Program-made: the position numbers and the translations under genes
Notes under the pieces: generated by a model
Told to the model about the DNA's origin: nothing
Database searches by the model: none
What the model saw: only the letters and a program-made list of their open reading frames with translations
NCBI GenBank assembly: GCA_902611415.1
Contig: CACLZM010000006.1
Coordinates: 1-64,000, forward strand
Direction: 5' to 3'
Origin: an uncultured Alphaproteobacteria bacterium
Lineage (GTDB): Bacteria > Pseudomonadota > Alphaproteobacteria > HIMB59
Length of the DNA stretch: 64,000 nt
Part shown: piece after piece, positions 8,011 to 17,979 of the stretch
Layout of the letters: every line of letters starts with the position of its first letter
Numbering within the stretch: the first letter of the stretch is position 1

Positions 8011-9396
8011 ATGAAAACTAAAAATTATTTATCTGAAGCACAAAATTTTCTGAAGAGAAATACACAAGTAAAATCATTTGATATTGTAATGCATGATTGT
8101 AATGGTGTAGGTCGTGGAAAAATAATTAGAAGAAATGAGTTATTAAATTTGTATAAATCAGGTAGGCAATTTCCTCTTTCATTACTTGGAATGGATATTA
8201 CTGGTGAGGATACACCTGAAACAGGATTGATTTTAGAGCAAGGTGATGGTGACATAAAAGCTTGGCCTATACCATCATCACTTAAGTTATTGCATAACAG
8301 CAAACCACCAAGAGGTGAGTTATTCATGAACATGTATGATATTGATGGAAAAAAATTGTTAACAGATCCAAGAAATGTTTTGGAAAATAAAATTCAAGAT
8401 TTTAAAAAAAAAGGAATTAATTTTTATGCAGCATTTGAGCTAGAATTTTTTCTTGTTTCAAATGAATTGGATGAGTATGGAAAACTAAAACCAGCAAAAT
8501 CTATACTTGGAAAAAGAGCATCAATTAAAAAGACAGATGTCTATTCAGTAGATCATCTCCATGGTATGTTACCTTTAATTGATGATATTTATGAAGCTAC
8601 AAAACTTGCAAAAATAGATGCTGAAACTATTATTTCAGAGTACGCGCCCGGTCAATACGAATTAACATTAAAACATCAAAAATCGTTATTAAAAGCTGCT
8701 GATGATATTTTAAGGCTAAAAAGAATTATAAGAGCACAAGCAAGAAAACATGGAGTCACTGCATGTTTTATGGCAAAACCTATGGAAAATATTTCTGGTT
8801 CTGGAATGCATTTTCATATTTCACTTTATGATCAAAAAGAAAAAAATATTTTTGCCGAAAAAAATAACGAAAAAGTTAATAAAAATCTTAATTATGCACT
8901 TGGGGGTCTTTCAAAAACCATGGGTGAAAGTATGTTGATATTCGCACCAAATGCTAATAGTTGGAGGAGGTTTGTTTCAGGGTCTTATGCACCAACAAAG
9001 CCTAATTGGGGAGTAGATAACAGATCAGTTGCTTTTCGAATACCAAGTAGTAATAAAAATAATAGAAGGATAGAACATAGAGTCTCAGGCGTTGATGCAA
9101 ACCCATATTTAGTAGCCTTAACTATAATTTCAGCAATTGAATTAGGAATTCAAAATAAAATTTCTCCAGATAAACAAACAACCGGAAATGCTTATTTAAA
9201 GAAAAATAATCAAAAATACAAAATTCCTTCTGACTGGAATTCATCAATTATGCTATCTAAGAAATCCTCTTTTTTAAAACAAACTTTAGGCCCAGAATTA
9301 CATAAGGCGTTTATAGCCATTAAGGAAATGGAATATCATAAATTTGTTAGTACTATATCAGAATTAGATATTGATTTATATTTAGATGCTATTTAA
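8011..9396 (+). CDS. Glutamine synthetase family protein (gamma-glutamyl-amide/polyamine ligase-like)
   Basis: EYAPGQYELTLKH, FMAKPMENISGSGMHFHISL, NSWRRFVSGSYAP. Confidence 0.85.
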   Translation: MKTKNYLSEAQNFLKRNTQVKSFDIVMHDCNGVGRGKIIRRNELLNLYKSGRQFPLSLLGMDITGEDTPETGLILEQGDGDIKAWPIPSSLKLLHNSKPPRGELFMNMYDIDGKKLLTDPRNVLENKIQDFKKKGINFYAAFELEFFLVSNELDEYGKLKPAKSILGKRASIKKTDVYSVDHLHGMLPLIDDIYEATKLAKIDAETIISEYAPGQYELTLKHQKSLLKAADDILRLKRIIRAQARKHGVTACFMAKPMENISGSGMHFHISLYDQKEKNIFAEKNNEKVNKNLNYALGGLSKTMGESMLIFAPNANSWRRFVSGSYAPTKPNWGVDNRSVAFRIPSSNKNNRRIEHRVSGVDANPYLVALTIISAIELGIQNKISPDKQTTGNAYLKKNNQKYKIPSDWNSSIMLSKKSSFLKQTLGPELHKAFIAIKEMEYHKFVSTISELDIDLYLDAI

Positions 9397-10174
9397 CTTT
9401 ATCTAGAAAATCATTAAGCTCTTTTTCTTCCATTTTAATAAGATGTTTATCTTCAGGGTATGCACCACTATTAAAATCATCAACAAACATTTTAAAACCT
9501 TTTACTCTTAATTCTTGTAACTCTCTCTCTTTAATTTCTAAATCTACATATTTTTTTGCATGTCGAGGATAATGACCAACGTTTGTACCAAGTATATCAT
9601 TACAAAATAAATATTGTGTATCACACACATCACCACAGCCCATACCCATAGTTATCATTTTAGTATTCTTTGTTATAAATTCTGCAAGCTCAACTGGTAC
9701 TACCTCTACTTCTACGCAAGCTGCTCCAGCATTTTCGAGATCTTTTATTTTTTGATATACTTTAAAAGCTTCGTTTGATGTTTTTCCTACAGCTCTATAA
9801 TTAGTCCATGTTGCAATATTTGGGACTAATCCAACGTGTGCAGTTACAGGTATTCCCTCTTTTGCCATAGATTCAATAAAGTTAATAGAGTGTGAACAAT
9901 AAATAGCATCTGCTCCCATTTCCATTATTTCAAAACCTTTTTTTATTGCCTCTTGAGGAGAACTCACCAACCCATGTTTAAGACCAACAGATAAAAATGC
10001 TGTTGGAGCAACTTTTCTTACATCCTTGAAATGATGATCAGGCTCACAGGAAATTATTTCAATTCCTGCTTTGTAGGCAGCTTCTGCCTCTTTTGCTGTA
10101 TCTATATGAGTTTGAGGCCACTTCTTTTTACCTTTTTGACTCCATAAATCAAAAACGGTAGTTCTTTTAGCCAT
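9389..10174 (-). CDS. PanB-like (ketopantoate hydroxymethyltransferase superfamily) protein
   Basis: GIPVTAHVGLVP, AGAACVEVEVVPVELAEFITK, MGMGCGDVCDTQYLFCNDILG; N-terminal GDS region replaced by CEPDHHF. Confidence 0.7.
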   Translation of the reverse strand: MAKRTTVFDLWSQKGKKKWPQTHIDTAKEAEAAYKAGIEIISCEPDHHFKDVRKVAPTAFLSVGLKHGLVSSPQEAIKKGFEIMEMGADAIYCSHSINFIESMAKEGIPVTAHVGLVPNIATWTNYRAVGKTSNEAFKVYQKIKDLENAGAACVEVEVVPVELAEFITKNTKMITMGMGCGDVCDTQYLFCNDILGTNVGHYPRHAKKYVDLEIKERELQELRVKGFKMFVDDFNSGAYPEDKHLIKMEEKELNDFLDKVK

Positions 10175-11159
10175 TGTTATTAGATGGAACGGCTACTTGT
10201 AATTCATATGAAGGGTTTTTTGCTTGTTTTAAAATAGTAGGGATGATTTCAGAGTATGCTCCCCATAAACCTTTTTTTGCAGGAGGCATCTGATCTTTAA
10301 CTAATTGGTGCAGTTTAGGTAAATTATGTGATGGCACAGTAGGGAACATATGGTGTTCAATATGATATTCCATCTGCCAATATAAAAAACTGAAGATCGG
10401 GTTTAAATGCATTGTTCTAGTACTATATCTATGATCTTTGATATTATCTTTAAGCCCAGTGTGTTGAGTTAATCCAAAAAGTCTTTTGAGTGTTATCCCA
10501 TAAAAGTTTGGAAGTAAAAAATATAAAACCGGCAACCAAGACTGAAAAGCAATTGACATTAAAATTAATAAGATCCAAATACCAACATGTAATCTTGAAG
10601 AGTTTATGCATTTTTGATGTTCTCTTTCAGGAATTACCTGTTTCATTACTTCTGTTTTTTTGCCTAAAGCATGAAGAATAGTCTCGTATTGAGTTGTTTT
10701 TTTAAAATTAATTATGTCAAAGAAAGGTATGAATAAACTGAAAAAGTAAAAAACATCAGTTGGTCTTCTAATTGCTATTTCAAAATCGAGAGGATCATCA
10801 AAGTAAGTATAACCATGATGACGAAAATGTGACCATCTCCATCTTACTGGTTCAAATCCATTCATATAACTTCCAATTTGATAAAAAAAGTTATTCCAAT
10901 AGTTCGTTTTAAAAGCTGTTTTATGTCCTGTTTCGTGCCAAATAGGATCTGCGCAATTCCATATATTTCCATAAATTAAAAAAAATAATAAAGACCACCA
11001 AGTCCCCCATGTCATATAAGCTAAAACACCGAATACAATTAAAGACCCAAAGAAAATAAACATGTGTTTAAAACCTTGATAATCGGACTTCTTAAGAAGC
11101 TTTACAAATTCTTCTTTATCAACGTCACAATGATGCCATTTGTCTAAGTCAACTTTCAT
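10167..11159 (-). CDS. Fatty acid desaturase family protein
   Basis: His boxes HETGH, HFRHHGY, EYHIEHHMFP and multiple TM segments. Confidence 0.9.
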   Translation of the reverse strand: MKVDLDKWHHCDVDKEEFVKLLKKSDYQGFKHMFIFFGSLIVFGVLAYMTWGTWWSLLFFLIYGNIWNCADPIWHETGHKTAFKTNYWNNFFYQIGSYMNGFEPVRWRWSHFRHHGYTYFDDPLDFEIAIRRPTDVFYFFSLFIPFFDIINFKKTTQYETILHALGKKTEVMKQVIPEREHQKCINSSRLHVGIWILLILMSIAFQSWLPVLYFLLPNFYGITLKRLFGLTQHTGLKDNIKDHRYSTRTMHLNPIFSFLYWQMEYHIEHHMFPTVPSHNLPKLHQLVKDQMPPAKKGLWGAYSEIIPTILKQAKNPSYELQVAVPSNNNG

Positions 11160-11200
11160 TTACAAAAAAATACCATAAACTAAAAAAAAAATAAATAAGG

Positions 11201-11623
11201 TCAGACAAATGATCCTATTGCACCAGCTATGGCAAGAATCAAGCCTAATCTAGACAAAGACCCAGAATTTTTAATATATTTTTGATTGGGGGATAGGCTT
11301 TTTCTAGCTGATACATATAAATGCATATTTATAAATATTGCTGTTATTAAAATTAAGCTAGCTCCAAATAATTTCATATGAAAAGCCCAACCTAAATTAA
11401 ATGAGCCGTATATTGCCAATAGCAAAATAATTCCAGTAACCCACATTGTGATGATAGCTAATAAAGATAAAAATGCTAAAACCTTAAAACCTTTAGCCAA
11501 ATGAGGCTCAGGAACTTTACCTTCTTTTTTATATATAGATTGTATAACAGCACTACCAATACCTCCTCCTCCAGCAATAAACAGAGATATAAGATGAAGA
11601 AACTTACAAATGTATATAATCAT
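11201..11623 (-). CDS. Hypothetical 4-TM integral membrane protein
   Basis: Four hydrophobic segments; no family confidently recognised. Confidence 0.55.
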   Translation of the reverse strand: MIIYICKFLHLISLFIAGGGGIGSAVIQSIYKKEGKVPEPHLAKGFKVLAFLSLLAIITMWVTGIILLLAIYGSFNLGWAFHMKLFGASLILITAIFINMHLYVSARKSLSPNQKYIKNSGSLSRLGLILAIAGAIGSFV

Positions 11624-11675
11624 ACAAAAAAAAATATCATAATTTAATATTTATGAGTTAATATATTTTTAAAAG

Positions 11676-12647
11676 TTGATTAAAAAAAAGATTGTCACGA
11701 TAGTCGGTGCTGGCGTCATTGGCGCTGGATGGGCTGCTAGAATGCTAGCATGTGGTCTAATAGTTAATGCTTATGACCCAAGTGTTAAGGCAAGAAAGCA
11801 ACTATTATCAAATACCAAAACAGCTTTAAAAAGCCTTCAAAGATTAGGTTTAAACAAAAATGCAAAACTTAGTAATTTGAAAATTTATTCTGATCTCAGA
11901 GAGTCTCTTCATTCAACCACCTTTGTCCAAGAAAATGCTCCAGAGAATGAAAAATTAAAGAAGAAACTTCTCAAAGATATAGATAAATTATTGCCAAAAA
12001 ATATAATCATTGCGTCTAGTTCATCAGGACTTTTGCCTACAAGAATTCAATCTTTATGTAATTATCCAGAAAGAGTTTGTATAGGACATCCATTTAACCC
12101 TGTATATTTATTACCTCTTATCGAGTTGGTATCAGGAAAGCAAACAAAGAAAAACACAATTACCGGAGCTAAGAAGTTTTACGAGGGAATAGGAATGAAG
12201 CCTTTGATTGTAAAAAAAGAAATTGAGGGTTATATATCTGATCGCTTACAGGAGGCTCTTTGGAGAGAGGCACTTCACATAATTAAAGATGGCATTGCTT
12301 CGACTCAAGATGTTGACGATGCGATTGTTTATGGACCTGGATTACGATGGTCTTTTATGGGTGTTTGTCTAACTTTTCATCTTGCAGGAGGGCAAACTGG
12401 TATGAAACACATGTTAGAGCAGTTTGGACCTGCTCTTAAATTACCTTGGACTAAATTAAAGGCGCCAAAACTTGATGCAAAACTAAAAAAATTAATGATT
12501 TCAGGCACAAAAAAACAGTCAGGAAAATACACTATTAAAGATCTAGAGGTGCAAAGAGATATTTTTTTGATTGAAATCATGAAAACTTTGAATAAATATC
12601 AAAGAAATAATTTTCCTAATTGGAATAAAACATTTAATAAATTTTAA
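11676..12647 (+). CDS. 3-hydroxyacyl-CoA dehydrogenase-like, probable L-carnitine dehydrogenase
   Basis: IVGAGVIGAGWAARMLACG, NAPENEKLK, IGHPFNPVYLLPLIELV, GPGLRWSFMG; TTG start; followed by a gamma-butyrobetaine hydroxylase-like gene. Confidence 0.8.
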   Translation: MIKKKIVTIVGAGVIGAGWAARMLACGLIVNAYDPSVKARKQLLSNTKTALKSLQRLGLNKNAKLSNLKIYSDLRESLHSTTFVQENAPENEKLKKKLLKDIDKLLPKNIIIASSSSGLLPTRIQSLCNYPERVCIGHPFNPVYLLPLIELVSGKQTKKNTITGAKKFYEGIGMKPLIVKKEIEGYISDRLQEALWREALHIIKDGIASTQDVDDAIVYGPGLRWSFMGVCLTFHLAGGQTGMKHMLEQFGPALKLPWTKLKAPKLDAKLKKLMISGTKKQSGKYTIKDLEVQRDIFLIEIMKTLNKYQRNNFPNWNKTFNKF

Positions 12648-12648
12648 T

Positions 12649-13791
12649 ATGAGCGAAAATCTTTCAATTAAAACAATCGATAAAAATAACAAGTCTATTT
12701 TGGTCGATTGGAGTGATGGTTTTAAAAGTAAATATAATTTCTTATGGTTGAGAGATAATTGTCCCTCTGAAGTACATCCTACAGCTCGTGAACGAACTTT
12801 TAATTTGCTTGATGTATCTGAAGATATTCACCCTAAAAATTACTCTCTAAATAGTGAAGGTAATCTTGAGATTGAGTGGAGTGAGGGAGGGCATAAAAGT
12901 GTTTATGAGAGAGATTGGTTGAGACATAATTGTTATTCTTTAAAACACAGTCGAGAGTACGTTTCACCATATAGGATTTGGGATAAATCCATGCAAGATA
13001 CATTTACCGATATTCAAATAGATTACAGCGAAATAATTAGTAGTGATGATGGTTTAAAAAAGTGGTTACAGCAACTACATTTTTTTGGTATTTCAATTGT
13101 TAAAAACGCTCCAACAGATGTAAATTCTGGTTTTGATATCCTGAAAAATATAAGTCACACTCGAGAAACTTTTTTTAAAACACCATTCGAGGTCATTGAT
13201 ATACCTAACCCTAATAATTCAGCTTATACTGCTGCAGGTCTAAGAAATCATATTGATTTACCATATTATGAGATAGCTCCAGGATATCAGTTTCTTCACT
13301 GCTTAATAAATAATGCTACTGGGGGTGAGTCAGTTGCTGTAGATGGTTTTAAGGTAATTGATTATTTAAAAAATAATCACCCAAATGATTATGACGTACT
13401 ACTTAATACGTCTGTAAAATTTGTAAATAGAGACTACACAACTAATACAATTAGAGTAATGCATAAACCTATAATAACTCTCGATCACAATAATGATTAT
13501 AATGATATTAGGTTCAGCGTTGCTTACATGGGAGTTATGGACTGCCATCCTGATCAAATGGATCATTTTTACTCAGCATACAGAAAGCTTTTAAGCTTAC
13601 TTCATGACCAGAGGTTTGAAATTAACTTTCGTATGCAAGCTGGAGATATTTTTAGTTTTAATAATCGAAGAGTGTTACATGGTAGAAAAGAATATGATGC
13701 CAATTCTGGAGAAAGGCACCTTCAAGGTTATTATATGGACAGAGATGAAATCTTGGGTCGCTTAAATTATATTGAAAATTTAAATCCTTAA
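12649..13791 (+). CDS. gamma-Butyrobetaine hydroxylase-like 2OG-Fe(II) dioxygenase
   Basis: WLRDNCPSEVHPTARERTF N-terminal domain, HIDLPYYEIAPGYQFLHCL (HxD), NNRRVLHGRKEY. Confidence 0.85.
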   Translation: MSENLSIKTIDKNNKSILVDWSDGFKSKYNFLWLRDNCPSEVHPTARERTFNLLDVSEDIHPKNYSLNSEGNLEIEWSEGGHKSVYERDWLRHNCYSLKHSREYVSPYRIWDKSMQDTFTDIQIDYSEIISSDDGLKKWLQQLHFFGISIVKNAPTDVNSGFDILKNISHTRETFFKTPFEVIDIPNPNNSAYTAAGLRNHIDLPYYEIAPGYQFLHCLINNATGGESVAVDGFKVIDYLKNNHPNDYDVLLNTSVKFVNRDYTTNTIRVMHKPIITLDHNNDYNDIRFSVAYMGVMDCHPDQMDHFYSAYRKLLSLLHDQRFEINFRMQAGDIFSFNNRRVLHGRKEYDANSGERHLQGYYMDRDEILGRLNYIENLNP

Positions 13792-14054
13792 ATTTAATAA
13801 AAATTAAAATAAAAAATTCAAGTGTTGTTCAAAGATTACAGCAATATAAATAAAAAAATTTATTAGGATTAGTTATGTTAAAAGGTAAAAGAAGCAATAG
13901 ATAATGAGATAATTTTGTTAAGTAATGTCTTAAATTACTTACTTTGGTGGCTTCATCTTTTTAACCTCCATCCTTAAACCTATCCTCTAGGCGATTCTAT
14001 CTTATCAAATAAATTGGATTTTGTATTTTTTAATTTGTGAATATTATGAAAACT

Positions 14055-14633
14055 TTATTTTACGCAATGTTCATTGTCCCAAAATTTATTAACCTTTGGC
14101 ATTATTAATGGCAGTTTAGCAATAACAGTAGGTCCAAATTTTTCTATATCTCCAGTTGCAAGAACGTAATTACCCATATTTATTTCATTGAAAACTTTAA
14201 TGTAGTATGAACCTGGTTCGTAAGTTACTGTACTTTTAAAATCTTCACCTATTTGTGGCCCTATCCAATACCATTTTTTACCATAGGGCTCATACCATTC
14301 CCACCACTCAAAATTTTTACCATCAACTTCCTCGATGACACTTAACTCAAGGTCTTTACCTTCTAAAATACTAAATGAGAACTTTCTAAATGTATTACAA
14401 TCATCAATTTTTGGAACAGTAATACCAACATAAAAATTAAATTTCTGATCAGAATTTATTAAGTAATAATGTGGATCACCATTTAATTTAGAGTATATTG
14501 CTTTTGATATTTCTGGTTTTTCTATTAGATATGCCTCATTAGGTTTATTTGGGTTTGAGTCATTTATTACAGGTTGATGAGCATAGGATAATGAATTAAA
14601 GGTAATTAAAATAAAAACACTAAAAAATTTCAT
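14055..14633 (-). CDS. Hypothetical secreted protein
   Basis: N-terminal signal peptide MKFFSVFILITFNSLSYA; remainder unassigned. Confidence 0.55.
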   Translation of the reverse strand: MKFFSVFILITFNSLSYAHQPVINDSNPNKPNEAYLIEKPEISKAIYSKLNGDPHYYLINSDQKFNFYVGITVPKIDDCNTFRKFSFSILEGKDLELSVIEEVDGKNFEWWEWYEPYGKKWYWIGPQIGEDFKSTVTYEPGSYYIKVFNEINMGNYVLATGDIEKFGPTVIAKLPLIMPKVNKFWDNEHCVK

Positions 14634-14715
14634 AGTTTAATTTACACTATTATTTTATATGAGGCGAATATGATCTATGAAAAACAATTAATTTTGTTAT
14701 AAATCAAACTTTATC

Positions 14716-15378
14716 ATGAATTTTGAACAAGCAAGAACAAATATGGTTCTTAATCAACTAAGAGCTAATCGTATAAAAAACTCATCCTTAATTGAAAAAA
14801 TTGAATTATTTCCAAGAGAAAACTTGTATCCAAAATCTTATAAACATTTGGCTTACTCTGATAAGATTATATTTTTAGATGATGGTCGCTTTATTCTACC
14901 TCCTTTAACATCATTTCATTTATTACAAGCTTTGGGAGAGATTGATGATGAGAGTATTTTAGAAATTGGTTCTGGATTTGGTACATCAACATCAATTATA
15001 AATAAATTTTCCTCTAATATTGACTGTATAGAGTCTTCTATGCAAATGACTGAAGTTTTCAAAAATAGTATGAAAGACGGTTTGTTCAATGCCTCTTTAT
15101 TAGATTTAACGATAGAGGAATTTTTCAATAACAAAAAGCCAAATATTAAAAAATACCAAAAGATTATTATTAATGGTTCACTTGATGAAGAGCCCATAAA
15201 TATAATTAAAAATGCATCTGATAATGCAGAGATAGTTTGTATAATTGATAACCAAGATTTTAAACATAAGATTGTTAAATATATAATAGTAGGAGGCAAA
15301 TCGAATAAGTTTGTTATAGATGAAGCTTCCTCTTCTTATATTTATAAATATGTTCAATCCGAACCATTTGTTTTTTAG
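14716..15378 (+). CDS. pcm: Protein-L-isoaspartate O-methyltransferase-like
   Basis: RTNMVLNQLRANRI...LPPLTSFHLLQAL, ILEIGSGFGTSTSII; adjacent to valS. Confidence 0.7.
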   Translation: MNFEQARTNMVLNQLRANRIKNSSLIEKIELFPRENLYPKSYKHLAYSDKIIFLDDGRFILPPLTSFHLLQALGEIDDESILEIGSGFGTSTSIINKFSSNIDCIESSMQMTEVFKNSMKDGLFNASLLDLTIEEFFNNKKPNIKKYQKIIINGSLDEEPINIIKNASDNAEIVCIIDNQDFKHKIVKYIIVGGKSNKFVIDEASSSYIYKYVQSEPFVF

Positions 15379-15381
15379 CAA

Positions 15382-17979
15382 ATGGATGATTTTCAAAATA
15401 AAAAAGAATATGAAAATGAAATTTATCAGCTTTGGTTAGACAAAGAATGTTTTAAACCTAAATACAATTTTGATAAAAACTTTTCTATTTGTATACCTCC
15501 CCCAAATGTAACAGGGTCGTTGCATATGGGACATGCACTTAATAACACTATTCAGGATATTTTAACAAGATATCACCGAATGAATGGATTTAATACTCTT
15601 TGGCAACCTGGAACAGACCATGCAGGTATAGCGACACAAATGGTTGTGGAAAGAAACTTAGCTGAGAAAAATATTTATCGTAAAGACCTCACAAGAGAAG
15701 AGTTCATTGAAAAAATATGGGAGTGGAAAGAATATTCAGGTTCCACAATCATAAATCAATTAAAAAGGCTCGGTAGTTCATGTGATTGGTCAAGGGAAAG
15801 ATTTACGATGGATGACGGATTGTCATCTGCAGTTAGAAAGGTTTTTGTTAAATTATATAGAGAGGGGTTGATATATAAAGATCAAGCTCTTGTTAATTGG
15901 GATACCAAATTTAAAACAGCTATTTCTGATTTAGAAGTTGTTCCTACGGATGTGAGCACCCAAATTTACTATATAAAATATCCAAGCTCTAATTCTGAGA
16001 GTATAACTGTTGCAACAGTTAGGCCGGAAACAATTTTTGGTGATGTTGCTATAGCAGTTAACCCCAATGACAGTAGATATACTTCATTAAATAAAGAAAC
16101 TTTTACTATTCCTTTAACATCAAGATCTATTCCACTTATATTTGATGAATATTCTGATCCGGAAATGGGAAGTGGTGCAGTTAAAATTACCCCAGCACAC
16201 GATTTTAACGATTTTGAAATCGGTAAAAGGCACAACTTAGAACTATTAAATATTCTAAACGAGGACGGATCATTGAACGAAAATTGTCCAAAAGAATTTC
16301 AGGGTATAGATCGATTTGAGGCAAGAAAAAAAGTTGTTCAATTGCTAAAAGAAAAAGGTTTTTTAGAAAAAATTGAAGATTATAAAACTACAATACCATA
16401 TGGTGATCGCTCGAACACTGTTGTCGAACCTTTTTTAACTCATCAGTGGTTTTGTAATGCTGAAGAATTAGCAAAACAGGCAATGAAAGTTGTAAAAGAC
16501 GGTGATACAAAATTTTTTCCCTCAAATTGGGAGAAAACATACTTTCAATGGATGGAAAATATAAGACCATGGTGTATTTCTCGACAAATATGGTGGGGGC
16601 ATCAAATTCCAGTTTGGTATGGTCCTGATGGAAAAGAATTTTGTGCAGAAACTGAAGAAGAAGCAAAAAATTTAGCTGTAGACTTTTATAAAGCGGATAA
16701 AATAATTTTAAAAAGAGATCAAGACGTCTTAGACACCTGGTTCTCCTCAGCTCTTTGGCCTTTCTCTACATTGGGATGGCCCAACAAAGAACAAACATTA
16801 GATACATTTTACCCTAATTCTGTACTAGTTACGGGTTTTGATATCATCTTTTTCTGGGTTGCCCGCATGATGATGATGGGTAATAAATTTATGTCAGAAA
16901 CACCTTTTAAAACTGTTTATGTTCATGCTCTAGTTCGTGATGAAAAAGGTCAAAAAATGTCAAAATCAAAAGGTAATGTCATAGATCCTTTAGAAATAAT
17001 TGACAAGTATGGTGCAGATACACTTCGCTTTACTCTAACATCATTAAATACACCTGGAAGGGATGTAAGGTTAAGTGAGCAACGCATAGCTGGTTATAGA
17101 AACTTCGTTACTAAAATCACCAATGCCTATAAGTTTGCTGAATTTAAAGGAATTTATCCATTTACAGATAATGGCAAAGTTAACCCTAACCATATTTTTA
17201 ATATTTGGATTATAAATGAGTTTCAAGAGTTATATAAAAAAGTTCAAGAAAATTATGATAAATACTATTTTCATGAAGTAGCTAATCAACTATATCATTT
17301 TACATGGCATACTTTTTGTGACTGGTATATTGAACTTTCTAAAAATCTTTTAGACGACAATCAATTTAGAGATGAAACCAAACAAACTTTTCATTTAGTA
17401 TTTAATTCTTTATTGCAACTTTTACATCCAGTGATTCCTTTTATCACTGAAAAATTGTGGGGTAAAAATAATAAAGATATCTTGATGAGTCATCAGTGGG
17501 ACTATGTTGATCTAAAAACGGAGAGTGAACATGTATCTAAAACAAAGTTATTTATTGATTTTATAGAGGAATACAGGTCAATAGAAAAACTTTTTGAAAT
17601 CAAAAAAGAAGATACTGTAGAAATTTTTTCTAAAAATCAATTAATTCAAACAATTTTAGAAGACAATAAAAAAACATTTGAATTTTTAACTAGAAAAAAA
17701 CTTTCATCATCCCATAAAGACAACAGTGTTACTTTACCTTTTAAAGAGTTTGATTTTGAAATTTCCACTAGCCAAATTGATAAATCTAAAATCAAAGAAA
17801 AACTTCAAGAAAATAAAAACTCTTTGGAAAAAGAAAAAAATACGATTGATAAAAATTTATCAAATGAAAATTTTGTATCAAAAGCTCCAAAAGATCTCAT
17901 TGATCAAAATAAAGAGAGACAAAGTTCAATAAATATGGAATTGTCTAAAATTGATAGTATATTAATTAATATTCAATAA
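15382..17979 (+). CDS. valS: Valyl-tRNA synthetase
   Basis: PPPNVTGSLHMGHALNNTIQD (HIGH region), KMSKSKGNVIDP, C-terminal coiled coil. Confidence 0.97.
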   Translation: MDDFQNKKEYENEIYQLWLDKECFKPKYNFDKNFSICIPPPNVTGSLHMGHALNNTIQDILTRYHRMNGFNTLWQPGTDHAGIATQMVVERNLAEKNIYRKDLTREEFIEKIWEWKEYSGSTIINQLKRLGSSCDWSRERFTMDDGLSSAVRKVFVKLYREGLIYKDQALVNWDTKFKTAISDLEVVPTDVSTQIYYIKYPSSNSESITVATVRPETIFGDVAIAVNPNDSRYTSLNKETFTIPLTSRSIPLIFDEYSDPEMGSGAVKITPAHDFNDFEIGKRHNLELLNILNEDGSLNENCPKEFQGIDRFEARKKVVQLLKEKGFLEKIEDYKTTIPYGDRSNTVVEPFLTHQWFCNAEELAKQAMKVVKDGDTKFFPSNWEKTYFQWMENIRPWCISRQIWWGHQIPVWYGPDGKEFCAETEEEAKNLAVDFYKADKIILKRDQDVLDTWFSSALWPFSTLGWPNKEQTLDTFYPNSVLVTGFDIIFFWVARMMMMGNKFMSETPFKTVYVHALVRDEKGQKMSKSKGNVIDPLEIIDKYGADTLRFTLTSLNTPGRDVRLSEQRIAGYRNFVTKITNAYKFAEFKGIYPFTDNGKVNPNHIFNIWIINEFQELYKKVQENYDKYYFHEVANQLYHFTWHTFCDWYIELSKNLLDDNQFRDETKQTFHLVFNSLLQLLHPVIPFITEKLWGKNNKDILMSHQWDYVDLKTESEHVSKTKLFIDFIEEYRSIEKLFEIKKEDTVEIFSKNQLIQTILEDNKKTFEFLTRKKLSSSHKDNSVTLPFKEFDFEISTSQIDKSKIKEKLQENKNSLEKEKNTIDKNLSNENFVSKAPKDLIDQNKERQSSINMELSKIDSILINIQ

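Noticed and set aside
8025-8333. 102 aa minus-strand ORF
   Set aside because: Antisense to the conserved glutamine-synthetase-like gene; chance ORF.
14916-15396. Minus-strand ORFs of 127 and 72 aa
   Set aside because: Antisense to pcm and the pcm/valS junction; low-complexity hydrophobic translations typical of antisense AT-rich coding DNA.
16388-16666. 92 aa minus-strand ORF
   Set aside because: Antisense within valS; no motif support.
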